Counted from the first letter of the stretch, positions 1-6,270 are shown. The stretch is DNA of 6,518 bases from Avichristensenella sp031550455 (GCA_031550455.1 JAVBOQ010000266.1:1-6518); one strand, 5' to 3'. Program-made: numbers and translations. The notes: generated by a model from the sequence alone, not told the origin.

Positions 1-686
1 CAGGGCCGGTGGGATACGCGCTGTCCGCTGCGCTCGTCCTCGGCTGCGCGCGGATCGCGAACATTCGGATTTCGTACCTGGCGCGCGGGCTGAAGCCGCT
101 TCGTGTGATTCTGATTTTTACGGCGGTGATCAACCTGTTCATGATCGGCGGCGAGGATGTGATTTTTCAGCTATGGTTCATCCGCGCGACGTGGACGGGC
201 TTGCGGACAGCCGTGTATTTCTCGCTGCGGCTGATTTTCCTCGTGCTGGGCACGTCGCTTCTGACGCTGACCACGTCTCCGATCGCGCTGACCGACGCGC
301 TGGAGCGGCTGTTGTCTCCTTTGAAGAAGATCCGGTTCCCGGCGCACGAGATGGCGATGATGATGACGATCGCGCTTCGGTTCATCCCGACGCTGCTGGA
401 CGAAACGGACAAGATCATGAAGGCGCAAAGCGCGCGCGGCGCGGATTTTGAGACCGGCAACCTGCTGCGCAGGGCGAAGGCGATGGTGCCGCTGCTCGTG
501 CCGCTGTTCATCAGCGCGTTCCGCCGCGCCAACGATTTGGCGATGGCGATGGAGGCGCGCTGCTACCGGGGCGGCGAGGGCAGGACGCGGATGCGCGTGC
601 TGCAATACACAAGGCTGGATCTGTACGCGGCCGCCGTGATGGCGGGATACATCGCGCTGGTCGCGTTGGAAAGGGTCGTTCTGTGA
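1..686 (+). CDS. ecfT: Energy-coupling factor transporter transmembrane protein EcfT (5' end missing)
   Basis: EcfT is the membrane scaffold of ECF importers. It couples two cytoplasmic ATPases (EcfA1/EcfA2) to exchangeable substrate-binding S components for vitamins or metals. The frame is open from the left edge (first full codon at 3), so the roughly 227 visible codons lack about the first 40 of the usual 265 residues; the GTG at 9 is probably internal. The visible part has several hydrophobic membrane spans, then the two short EcfT coupling motifs that contact the ATPases: Ala-Arg-Gly within QSARGAD (432-440) and Ala-Arg-Cys within AMEARCYRGGEGRTR (555-563), where many homologues have ARG. 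A last hydrophobic span follows near the C-terminus. The stop overlaps the start of truA by 4 bases (GTGA), the usual ecfT-truA linkage of Firmicutes. Family assignment is firm; which S components it serves cannot be told. Confidence 0.95.
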   Translation, partial: GPVGYALSAALVLGCARIANIRISYLARGLKPLRVILIFTAVINLFMIGGEDVIFQLWFIRATWTGLRTAVYFSLRLIFLVLGTSLLTLTTSPIALTDALERLLSPLKKIRFPAHEMAMMMTIALRFIPTLLDETDKIMKAQSARGADFETGNLLRRAKAMVPLLVPLFISAFRRANDLAMAMEARCYRGGEGRTRMRVLQYTRLDLYAAAVMAGYIALVALERVVL

Positions 687-1444
687 AGGAACCGCGCAGG
701 ATCAAGCTGACCGTGTCCTACGACGGCACGGCGTACGCCGGCTGGCAGCGGCAGATCAACGGGCCGAGCATTCAGGAGGCGCTTGAAAAGGCGCTTTTTT
801 CGCTTACCGGGGAGACGGTCGCGGTCACCGGCGCGAGCCGCACCGACGCGGGCGTGCACGCGCTCGGTCAGGTCGCGCATTTTGACACCGTGTCGGCCAT
901 TCCGGCCGAAAAGTTTTCGTACGCGGTCAACACCCGGCTTCCGGACGACATCCGCGCTGTCCTGTCCGAGGAGGTCGCGCCCGATTTTCACGCGCGGTAC
1001 GGCGCGCGAGGCAAGACATACCGCTACCAGATTCACAACGGTCCGCACGCGTCCGCGCTGTATCGGCTGCAGCGCGCGCATGTACAGAAGCCGCTCGATA
1101 TCGGCGCGATGCGCGACGCCGCGCGCGCGGTGATCGGCACGCACGACTTCCGCGCGTTCGCGGCGGCCGGCAGCGAAGCCAAAACAACGATTCGCGACAT
1201 CACGCGGGCCGACATCGCCCGGGACGGCGACCTGGTCGAGCTGACCGTGTCCGGACGAAGCTTTCTTTACAACATGGTGCGCATTCTGGCGGGTTCTCTG
1301 ATCTATGTCGGCATTGGCAAGCTGCCGCCGGACGCGCTCGCCCGCGCGCTTCAGTCCGGCGACCGGCTCGACCTCGGCATCACCGCACCGGCGCACGGGC
1401 TGACGCTGATGGAGGTCCGGTACGGGGAGTCGGAACAGATATAA
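683..1444 (+). CDS. truA: tRNA pseudouridine synthase A (TruA)
   Basis: TruA isomerises uridines at positions 38-40 of the tRNA anticodon stem to pseudouridine; it is cytoplasmic and needs no cofactor. The 253 residues match the family's usual 240-270. Seen in order: the N-terminal SYDGTAYAGWQRQ motif (12-24); the catalytic motif GASRTDAGVHALGQ (50-63) with nucleophile Asp55; the GKTYRY segment with the conserved active-site Tyr113; THDFRAF (153-159); and GRSFLYNMVR (191-200). It ends with the typical APAHGL...V.Y segment. The GTG start overlaps the ecfT stop by 4 bases, and a purine-rich AAAGGG lies 7 nt upstream inside ecfT, suggesting translational coupling. In many Firmicutes rplM-rpsI follow truA; here a gene on the opposite strand ends only 11 bp after the truA stop. 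No strong intrinsic terminator was seen. Confidence 0.97.
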   Translation: MKEPRRIKLTVSYDGTAYAGWQRQINGPSIQEALEKALFSLTGETVAVTGASRTDAGVHALGQVAHFDTVSAIPAEKFSYAVNTRLPDDIRAVLSEEVAPDFHARYGARGKTYRYQIHNGPHASALYRLQRAHVQKPLDIGAMRDAARAVIGTHDFRAFAAAGSEAKTTIRDITRADIARDGDLVELTVSGRSFLYNMVRILAGSLIYVGIGKLPPDALARALQSGDRLDLGITAPAHGLTLMEVRYGESEQI

Positions 1445-1455
1445 TGCCGCGCCCC

Positions 1456-3030
1456 TCAGGGCTTGTCGTCGCGCGTCCGCTCCTCGACGACTGAAAACAG
1501 ATAGCCCGCGCCGGGCTTGTCGCACCCTTCCATGAACACTTCCGCGGTCCAGTATTTTTCAGGATACGGAATGCCGACGCCGTCGCCCAAGATGATGTTC
1601 CGGGTCACGTCGTACATCGCGTCCGAGTCGAATCCTTCGCGGGCATGCATCGCGTCCGTGTCGCCGGAAAAGACCGCGAACGCGAACCGCGCGCAGTAGG
1701 GCGGCCCCGCCACGGGGACTTCATACGGCACAAAGTCGAACGACAGAAACCCGTCCGGCACAGGGGCGTCCGCCTTCATGAACCTGCCCCATACGCCGTG
1801 CCAGGGATGATCCGCGCTCAGGCCGTAATGGTGCATGAACAGGATATCGTAATCAAAGCCGGACTTGTGTTCCCGCATGGCGTCCAGTGTGCGCATGACG
1901 GCGACGCGCCGCCCGGCATCGGCGTACGCTTCGCCCTCCGCGCCAACAAAGCGCATGGCGGGGAACGCAAGGTATTCGAATCTCTCCACCTTGAAACCTT
2001 TTGTCTGGTTCCTGACGAAATCGGGCATGAACAGCGTCCACTGCACGGAATTGTCGTACTCATGCAGCATCTGCACATACGCCGCGACCTTTTCGCGAAG
2101 CGCGCGGCCGCGCATGGCGGCGAAGTCGGAGAGTTCCGGGGCAACCGCCTCGTGCAGCCACAGGTCAGACGCGTGCGCGCCAGGGATTGCCTTGACGATG
2201 CGCTCAAGCGCGGCGAGCGCGGGCGGGTTCACCACGTTCGGATGTTGCGTGTCCAGCCTTTTTAAGTATGCGTACAGGTTGTTGCGGTAGTACTGGACCA
2301 GCAGCAGCCCGCATTGTTTCAGGAATTGCTCGTTGCTTCCGAGATCCGCGCCCTGCCACCGCGCGTCGTCAAGCAGCCATTCGATGATTGCGCCATACGC
2401 ATGCTGGTTGATGTAGATATCCTGCCCGCCCGCATGCACCGAGCGGCGATAGCATCGATATTTGAGCGCCCAATCCGCGACGCGGGCATACGCGGCCGCG
2501 CCGGTCAGGCGTTCGCCTGTCTTCGCGCCGACGATCAGCAGGCCGGAGCAGTTTTCGTGCCAGTCGGCGGTGTAAAAGTACGCCTCCGCGTCGCGTTGCG
2601 CGCCGTCCGGCGGCCAGAAGGCGCGTGTGTACAACCCGGCGTCGTCATAGCCGACGATCAGGCAGGCCATCGGCGCTTTTGCGGTGACGCCGAACCCAAT
2701 CACGGGGCGGCCGCTGTCGATGGATCGCCGGACCTTTTCGAAACAGGCCTGCTTGTCCCGCATCGCGTCGCCCGTCAGGTGCTCGCTCTCGTAGCCGAAC
2801 GCTTCAAAGGTGCGCGCGGGAATTTCGGGGATGACGCTGACCTCGTCGCAGCAGGAATCAAACCGCCACGGGAAACACAGCCCGGCGCCGCTGAGCGCGA
2901 ACGCCTCGTCCTGGTCCACGGGGTCTCCGATATACGCCATCAGCCGCATGACCGCGCCGATGTAGCATACGGGCGACGGATTGCCATACCACATGGCGGG
3001 AACATCCGGCAGAACTTTTTTGCCGCTCAC
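1456..3030 (-). CDS. Papain-like/BtrH_N-type protein with C-terminal GyrI-like ligand-binding domain; function unknown
   Basis: This 524-residue protein has no signal peptide or membrane span and should be cytoplasmic. Residues about 1-165 resemble the C39/BtrH N-terminal fold: an early Cys22 in NPSPVCYIGAVMR, a Cys-rich patch (Cys52, Cys60, Cys61), then GRPVIGFGV (107-115) and LIVGYDD (124-130). The residues just before LIVGYDD are MAC, where a papain-like enzyme would carry its histidine. Residues about 170-325 are mostly helical. Residues about 345-517 look like a GyrI-like/AraC effector-binding domain: FKVERFEYLAFPAMRFVG at its start, HPWHGVWGRF (408-417), and GIPYPEKYWTAEVF (486-499) with Glu497 where the family has its ligand-contacting Glu. 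The frame stays open to a TTG at 3108, but GTG 3030 is chosen because AGGAGG (3039-3044) sits 8 nt away. It lies 120 bp downstream of the LacI gene, so co-transcription is possible. Domain calls are from motif recall; the function is not known. Confidence 0.85.
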   Translation of the reverse strand: MSGKKVLPDVPAMWYGNPSPVCYIGAVMRLMAYIGDPVDQDEAFALSGAGLCFPWRFDSCCDEVSVIPEIPARTFEAFGYESEHLTGDAMRDKQACFEKVRRSIDSGRPVIGFGVTAKAPMACLIVGYDDAGLYTRAFWPPDGAQRDAEAYFYTADWHENCSGLLIVGAKTGERLTGAAAYARVADWALKYRCYRRSVHAGGQDIYINQHAYGAIIEWLLDDARWQGADLGSNEQFLKQCGLLLVQYYRNNLYAYLKRLDTQHPNVVNPPALAALERIVKAIPGAHASDLWLHEAVAPELSDFAAMRGRALREKVAAYVQMLHEYDNSVQWTLFMPDFVRNQTKGFKVERFEYLAFPAMRFVGAEGEAYADAGRRVAVMRTLDAMREHKSGFDYDILFMHHYGLSADHPWHGVWGRFMKADAPVPDGFLSFDFVPYEVPVAGPPYCARFAFAVFSGDTDAMHAREGFDSDAMYDVTRNIILGDGVGIPYPEKYWTAEVFMEGCDKPGAGYLFSVVEERTRDDKP

Positions 3031-3038
3031 GATTGGCT

Positions 3039-3044
3039 CCTCCT
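3039..3044 (-). promoter_or_regulatory. Ribosome binding site deciding the GTG start at 3030
   Basis: On the minus strand AGGAGG lies 8 nt before GTG (3030-3028) and belongs to a longer GAGGAGGAG run. The alternative TTG at 3108 has no such site and would add 26 residues rich in Pro, Lys and Gln that look like translated leader. Confidence 0.85.
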
Positions 3045-3150
3045 CGGTTTGCGGAAGCTGGGATCTTCCTTTTTTTACAGTATCCCACGGGATTGCCGGG
3101 GGGGCCAACGCCCTGCCATATCCCGTCGGTGGATTTCAACGCAAATGAAA

Positions 3151-4182
3151 TCATCCCCACGTGGACTCCCTTTGAACCAGCCTGGAACCGACTCTGACAT
3201 GCAAAATTTCGCCGTCCGGGGCCGCTGTCCGCGCCAGCAGCGCGGAAAACGCTTCCTGGCCGAGCGCGGCGCGCGAGATCTGCATGCTGCTCAGCGGCGG
3301 GACGGCGATCTGGGCGAGCGGCGTGTTGTCCACGCCGATGATGCGCACGTCTTCCGGAATCCGGAATCCGGCCTCCCGCAGCGCCCGCATCGCGCCGATG
3401 GCGAGGATGTCGTTGTCCGCGAACAGCGCGCCGGGCACGCGCCGGCCTTTCTCCAGTTCGCGCAGCATGTCGGCGTGCGCGCCCTGGATGCTCGGGGTCA
3501 GCGAAAAGACGAGCGCGTCGTCCCACGACTGACCGTGCGCCGCCAGCGCCTCCCGGCAGCCGTTTTCGCGGCCGATAAAGTTGCCCGTCCGGATCGAGGA
3601 CGCGACATAGCCGACCGGGCCGGGTGAAGCCGCGTACAGGTGGGCGATCGCCTCATAGGCCAGGTCGCGGTTGTGCATGGTCACGGTGCAAAAGGGCAGG
3701 TTCGGGTGGTCGCTGTCGAGGATCACGATCGGGACGTTGATCCGGGACAGCGCGCAGATGTCCGCGCGGTCCATCTCGGTGGCGATCACCAGCAACCCCA
3801 TGCAGCGGGCGCTGTCGATCGTCTGCAGGAACGCCGGATACTCCTCGTGGGAAACCGATTTGAGCAGCAGCGTATAGCTCGCGGAGTTCGCCAGATCGTC
3901 GATGGCGTTGATGATCGCGTCCACAAACCCTTCGTTCTTGTCGGTCAGCAGCGCGCTTTTTCGGTACTTCAACAGTTGGATATCGTGCTGCCGGTCGCCG
4001 CCTGCCGCCGGTGGCGCGTACGGCGCTGCCTGATAATAGGCTTTGTACGTAAAGCCGTTCTCCTCCAGCGCGATCTGTATCCGGCGGCGGGTCAGCGGGC
4101 TGACGCCGGGTCGGCCCCAGCGCACGATTGAAACACTGGCCGGGGACACGTTCAGCCGAACGGCGATCTCACGCAGGTTCAT
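3151..4182 (-). CDS. LacI-family transcriptional regulator
   Basis: This 343-residue repressor-type protein (usual length 330-345) binds DNA as a dimer and is released or engaged by a small ligand, usually a sugar. Residues 2-24 form the LacI helix-turn-helix (LREIAVRLNVSPASVSIV), followed by RPGVSPLTRRRI. A ligand-binding core begins near residue 66. Core hallmarks are IVILDSDHP (152-160), FIGRENGCREAL (202-213) with effector-contact Arg205, GALFADNDILAIGAMRAL (251-268), and EDVRIIGVDN (277-286). The stretch 45-65 (rich in Tyr, Ala, Pro) replaces the standard hinge helix. ATG 4182 is chosen because AGGAGG lies 6 nt upstream; an ATG at 4212 has no site and would lie almost at the predicted transcript start. 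The gene is divergent from the ABC-importer operon, so regulation of that operon, and probably of itself, is inferred. Its ligand cannot be told from sequence. Confidence 0.94.
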   Translation of the reverse strand: MNLREIAVRLNVSPASVSIVRWGRPGVSPLTRRRIQIALEENGFTYKAYYQAAPYAPPAAGGDRQHDIQLLKYRKSALLTDKNEGFVDAIINAIDDLANSASYTLLLKSVSHEEYPAFLQTIDSARCMGLLVIATEMDRADICALSRINVPIVILDSDHPNLPFCTVTMHNRDLAYEAIAHLYAASPGPVGYVASSIRTGNFIGRENGCREALAAHGQSWDDALVFSLTPSIQGAHADMLRELEKGRRVPGALFADNDILAIGAMRALREAGFRIPEDVRIIGVDNTPLAQIAVPPLSSMQISRAALGQEAFSALLARTAAPDGEILHVRVGSRLVQRESTWG

Positions 4183-4188
4183 GGACAA

Positions 4189-4194
4189 CCTCCT
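4189..4194 (-). promoter_or_regulatory. Ribosome binding site of the LacI gene
   Basis: AGGAGG on the minus strand, 6 nt before ATG 4182-4180. It fixes the start and excludes the upstream in-frame ATG at 4212. Confidence 0.88.
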
Positions 4195-4206
4195 CGCGCA
4201 GCGCGA
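4194..4206 (-). repeat. Perfect 6-1-6 palindrome in the lacI leader (possible operator or RBS hairpin)
   Basis: TCGCGC-A-GCGCGA is a perfect inverted repeat with a single central base. It lies between the predicted lacI transcript start (about 4214) and the ribosome binding site, overlapping the first base of the latter. It has the same 6-1-6 layout as the palindrome at 4299-4311 but a different sequence. It could be an autoregulatory operator, or a small RNA stem (TCGC/GCGA, 5-nt loop) against the ribosome binding site. Short GC palindromes also arise by chance in GC-rich genomes. Confidence 0.4.
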
Positions 4207-4220
4207 CAACATTTTAGTAT

Positions 4221-4249
4221 ATTTTATCTCATCTCCCGATTTTTGTAAA
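4221..4249 (-). promoter_or_regulatory. Sigma-A-type promoter for the LacI gene
   Basis: On the minus strand, TTTACA (4249-4244, 5/6 to the -35 consensus) and TAAAAT (4226-4221, 5/6 to the -10 consensus) are separated by 17 bp. Transcription would begin near 4214, giving a leader of about 31 nt before the ATG at 4182. Confidence 0.72.
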
Positions 4250-4294
4250 TAGGATTTTAGATTAATTTAGTTTTCGCGCAGTTTTTATCCATAG

Positions 4295-4323
4295 TTGACA
4301 AATGGCATTTGAGATTATATACT
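4295..4323 (+). promoter_or_regulatory. Strong sigma-A-type promoter of the ABC-importer operon
   Basis: TTGACA (4295-4300, 6/6) and TATACT (4318-4323, 5/6) are separated by exactly 17 bp. The DNA just upstream (about 4240-4294) is AT-rich with T and A runs, as in an UP element. The transcript should begin near 4330, leaving a leader of about 63 nt before the GTG at 4393. So strong a core promoter suggests that control is by repression. Confidence 0.88.
4299..4311. promoter_or_regulatory. Candidate LacI-family operator within the transporter promoter
   Basis: CAAATG-G-CATTTG is a perfect 13-bp inverted repeat (6-bp arms, one central base). It covers the last two bases of the -35 box and most of the spacer. 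A repressor bound here would block RNA polymerase. The adjacent, divergently transcribed LacI-family gene makes that protein the likely ligand. Position and symmetry are seen; binding is inferred. Confidence 0.6.
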
Positions 4324-4378
4324 CAAGGAGGGTAAACAAAAAGTGTGCATAGGTTGTTTTACTAAATTCTAATAAAAT

Positions 4379-4384
4379 GGGAGG
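4379..4384 (+). promoter_or_regulatory. Ribosome binding site for permease 1 (GTG start overlapping an ATG-TGA)
   Basis: GGGAGG lies 8 nt before GTG 4393. An ATG at 4391 overlaps this start but is followed at once by TGA, so GTG is the only usable start near this site. Confidence 0.82.
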
Positions 4385-4392
4385 CACCGCAT

Positions 4393-5340
4393 GTGACATC
4401 CGCCAAGACGGTTCGATACAACAAAAAGTTCAACTGGCGCAGGTTCAACTGGCAGATCTTTCTGATGGCGATGGCCGGTGTTGCCTTTCTGGCGGTCTTC
4501 GCCTACATCCCGATGGTCGGCATCGTGATTGGCTTTAAGAACATGGACTACTCGCTCAACATCATGAAGGACCTTTGGACGAAGCCGTTCGTCGGGTTCG
4601 CCAACTTCATCAAGTTCGTGCAGGACGCGCAGTTTGGCAACGTCATGGTCAACACGCTGTCGCTGAGCGTGCTGGAGCTGGTGCTCACCTTCCCGCTGCC
4701 GATCCTCTTCGCGCTGCTGCTTAACGAGCTGCGAAACAGCAGGCTCCGGCGCTCTGTGCAGACCGCCACCTATTTTCCGCACTTTATCTCATGGATCGTA
4801 TACGGCGGCATCGTCATCGCGTTCCTCTCCTCCGACGGCGGGTTCGTCAACAGCCTGCTAATGGGCGCGGGTCTGATCAGCACACCGGTCAACTTCATGT
4901 CCCGGCCCGAGTACTTTTACGCGATTGTCATCATCTTCACGGCGATCAAGGGAACCGGCTGGAGCTCGGTCATCTATGTCGCGGCCATTGCCGGGGTCGA
5001 TACCGAAATCTACGAAGCCGCCCGCATAGACGGCGCGAACCGGCGGCAGACAGCTTTCCGGGTCACACTGCCCTGCATCGCGCCGACGATCACCGTGCTT
5101 TTGCTGCTGGCGATCAGCGGCATCTTAGGCAGCGGATTCGACCGCATCTACATGCTGCAAAACCCGCTCAACCTCGCCAAGAGCGAGGTGCTCGACACCT
5201 TCATCTATAAAGTCGGCATTTCCCAGCGCCGCTTCTCGTTCACCACGGCGGTCGGCGTGTTCCGCTCTGTGATTGCCGTGCTGCTGCTGGGGACGAGCAA
5301 TTTCATCGCCAAAAAGACGACGGGCAACGGCTTGTTCTGA
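4393..5340 (+). CDS. Carbohydrate ABC transporter permease, LplB family
   Basis: This 315-residue integral membrane protein is one of two permease subunits that form the import channel for a sugar or oligosaccharide. After a basic N-terminus (about 1-20) comes a first span (about 21-47, ending in the family-typical FAYIPMVGIVIGFKN). Further spans lie at about 88-110, 130-146, 174-200, 231-245 and 285-305. The cytoplasmic loop that docks to the ATPase carries the EAA motif EAARIDGAN (208-216), with the downstream Pro227. The NFIKF, NELRN and TYFPHFISW segments are typical of LplB/YteP-type permeases. It is the first gene of the operon, behind a strong promoter, and is followed 18 bp later by the partner permease. 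No ATPase gene is visible; these importers commonly use a shared MsmX-like ATPase. The substrate cannot be assigned. Confidence 0.93.
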   Translation: MTSAKTVRYNKKFNWRRFNWQIFLMAMAGVAFLAVFAYIPMVGIVIGFKNMDYSLNIMKDLWTKPFVGFANFIKFVQDAQFGNVMVNTLSLSVLELVLTFPLPILFALLLNELRNSRLRRSVQTATYFPHFISWIVYGGIVIAFLSSDGGFVNSLLMGAGLISTPVNFMSRPEYFYAIVIIFTAIKGTGWSSVIYVAAIAGVDTEIYEAARIDGANRRQTAFRVTLPCIAPTITVLLLLAISGILGSGFDRIYMLQNPLNLAKSEVLDTFIYKVGISQRRFSFTTAVGVFRSVIAVLLLGTSNFIAKKTTGNGLF

Positions 5341-5342
5341 CG

Positions 5343-5350
5343 AAGGAGGG
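5343..5350 (+). promoter_or_regulatory. Ribosome binding site deciding the TTG start of permease 2
   Basis: AAGGAGGG lies 8 nt before TTG 5359. No in-frame ATG or GTG competes nearby: the ATG at 5366 is out of frame. Confidence 0.85.
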
Positions 5351-5358
5351 ATCGGGCA

Positions 5359-6270
5359 TTGGTCAATGGGGATGCAATTCGCAAGCAACAGAACAGACTG
5401 GACAAAAACAACGCGTGGGACTATCTGATCATCGTGTCGATGCTGCTGTTTGTGCTGGTCTGCGTCTATCCGTTCTGGTATGTCATCATCGGTTCCTTCA
5501 ATAAGGGCTCGGACTACCTCAGGGGCGGCGTCTACCTGCTTCCGCGCCAGTGGAGCCTCGAAAATTACCAGGTCGCGCTGGTCGATTCCCGGCTTTTCAT
5601 CGGGTTTCGCGTGACGATTCTGCGCACGTTCATTTGCACGGTCACCCATGTGCTGTTCACCTCGATGGTGGCGTACGCGATGAGCCGCGACGACCTGCCC
5701 GCGCGTGGCGTCATTTACTGGATCAACATGTTCACGATGTTCTTTGGCGGCGGCCTGATTCCGTTTTACATTCTGCTCAAGCAGCTTAAGCTGATCAACA
5801 CGTTCTGGGTCTACGTCGTGCCGGGCCTGTACTCGGTGTACAACATGATCATCTGTTCGAACTATTTCCGCTCGATCCCCGGGGAGATTCACGAATCGGC
5901 GATGCTGGACGGGGCCAGCGAGTTTAAGACGTTTATCCGGCTGTACCTGCCGCTTTCGACCCCGGTGCTGGCGACCATCGCGCTGTGGGTCGGGGTCGGC
6001 CACTGGAACGCGTTCTTCGACAGCATGGTCTACACCACCGACCGCAACCTGCAAACCCTGCAGCTTTACCTGTACAAAATGATCAAGACCTCCGAGTTCG
6101 TCAGTTCCGCGGACATGGGCTACCTGCCGCCCGAAATGCGGTTGAACGTCACGACCACCACCGTCCGCTACGCCACGATCGTCATCAGCACCATCCCGAT
6201 TCTGTGCATCTACCCAATCCTGCAACGCTTCCTGACCAAGGGCATCATGCTCGGTTCCCTCAAGGGCTGA
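5359..6270 (+). CDS. Carbohydrate ABC transporter permease, YtcP/LplC family
   Basis: This 303-residue membrane protein is the second channel subunit, pairing with the product of 4393-5340. Its first span is at about 22-46 (ending YPFWYVIIGSFNKG). Further spans lie at about 85-107, 118-140, 148-168, 202-220 and 268-287. The hallmark FFGGGLIPFYILLKQLKLIN (128-147) is typical of the YtcP/LplC group. The ATPase-docking EAA loop reads ESAMLDGAS (179-187), with Pro198 downstream. The C-terminus KGIMLGSLKG (294-303) is also family-typical. The TTG start is unusual but strongly supported by the ribosome binding site 8 nt upstream. The 18-bp spacing from the preceding gene indicates one transcript. 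A binding-protein gene follows after 74 bp. Confidence 0.93.
   Translation: MVNGDAIRKQQNRLDKNNAWDYLIIVSMLLFVLVCVYPFWYVIIGSFNKGSDYLRGGVYLLPRQWSLENYQVALVDSRLFIGFRVTILRTFICTVTHVLFTSMVAYAMSRDDLPARGVIYWINMFTMFFGGGLIPFYILLKQLKLINTFWVYVVPGLYSVYNMIICSNYFRSIPGEIHESAMLDGASEFKTFIRLYLPLSTPVLATIALWVGVGHWNAFFDSMVYTTDRNLQTLQLYLYKMIKTSEFVSSADMGYLPPEMRLNVTTTTVRYATIVISTIPILCIYPILQRFLTKGIMLGSLKG

Noticed and set aside
563..1525. 320-codon open frame on the - strand opposite truA
   Set aside because: truA on the + strand carries its full set of family motifs. The antisense product is Arg-rich with no domain.
3031..3108. N-terminal extension of the GyrI-fusion protein to TTG 3108
   Set aside because: The extension contains the ribosome binding site of GTG 3030 and reads like translated leader, with no good ribosome binding site of its own.
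3079..3108. Possible promoter for the GyrI-fusion gene (TTGGCC, 18 bp, GATACT on the - strand)
   Set aside because: The -35 box matches only 3 of 6 bases and the -10 box 4 of 6. That is too weak to list, and co-transcription from the lacI promoter is equally likely.
2314..3627. 437-codon open frame on the + strand across the GyrI-fusion and LacI genes
   Set aside because: It spans the antisense of two well-supported genes and their gap, its translation is Arg/Ala/Asp-rich without a recognisable domain, and no ribosome binding site was noted. Such frames are common opposite GC-rich genes.
4183..4212. N-terminal extension of the LacI protein to ATG 4212
   Set aside because: It would precede the normal LacI N-terminus, lacks a ribosome binding site, and starts within about 2 nt of the predicted transcript start.
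4295..4323. CcpA catabolite-repression (cre) site in the importer promoter
   Set aside because: The palindrome there lacks the central CG and the flanking pattern of the cre consensus; no cre-like match was seen in 4200-4392.
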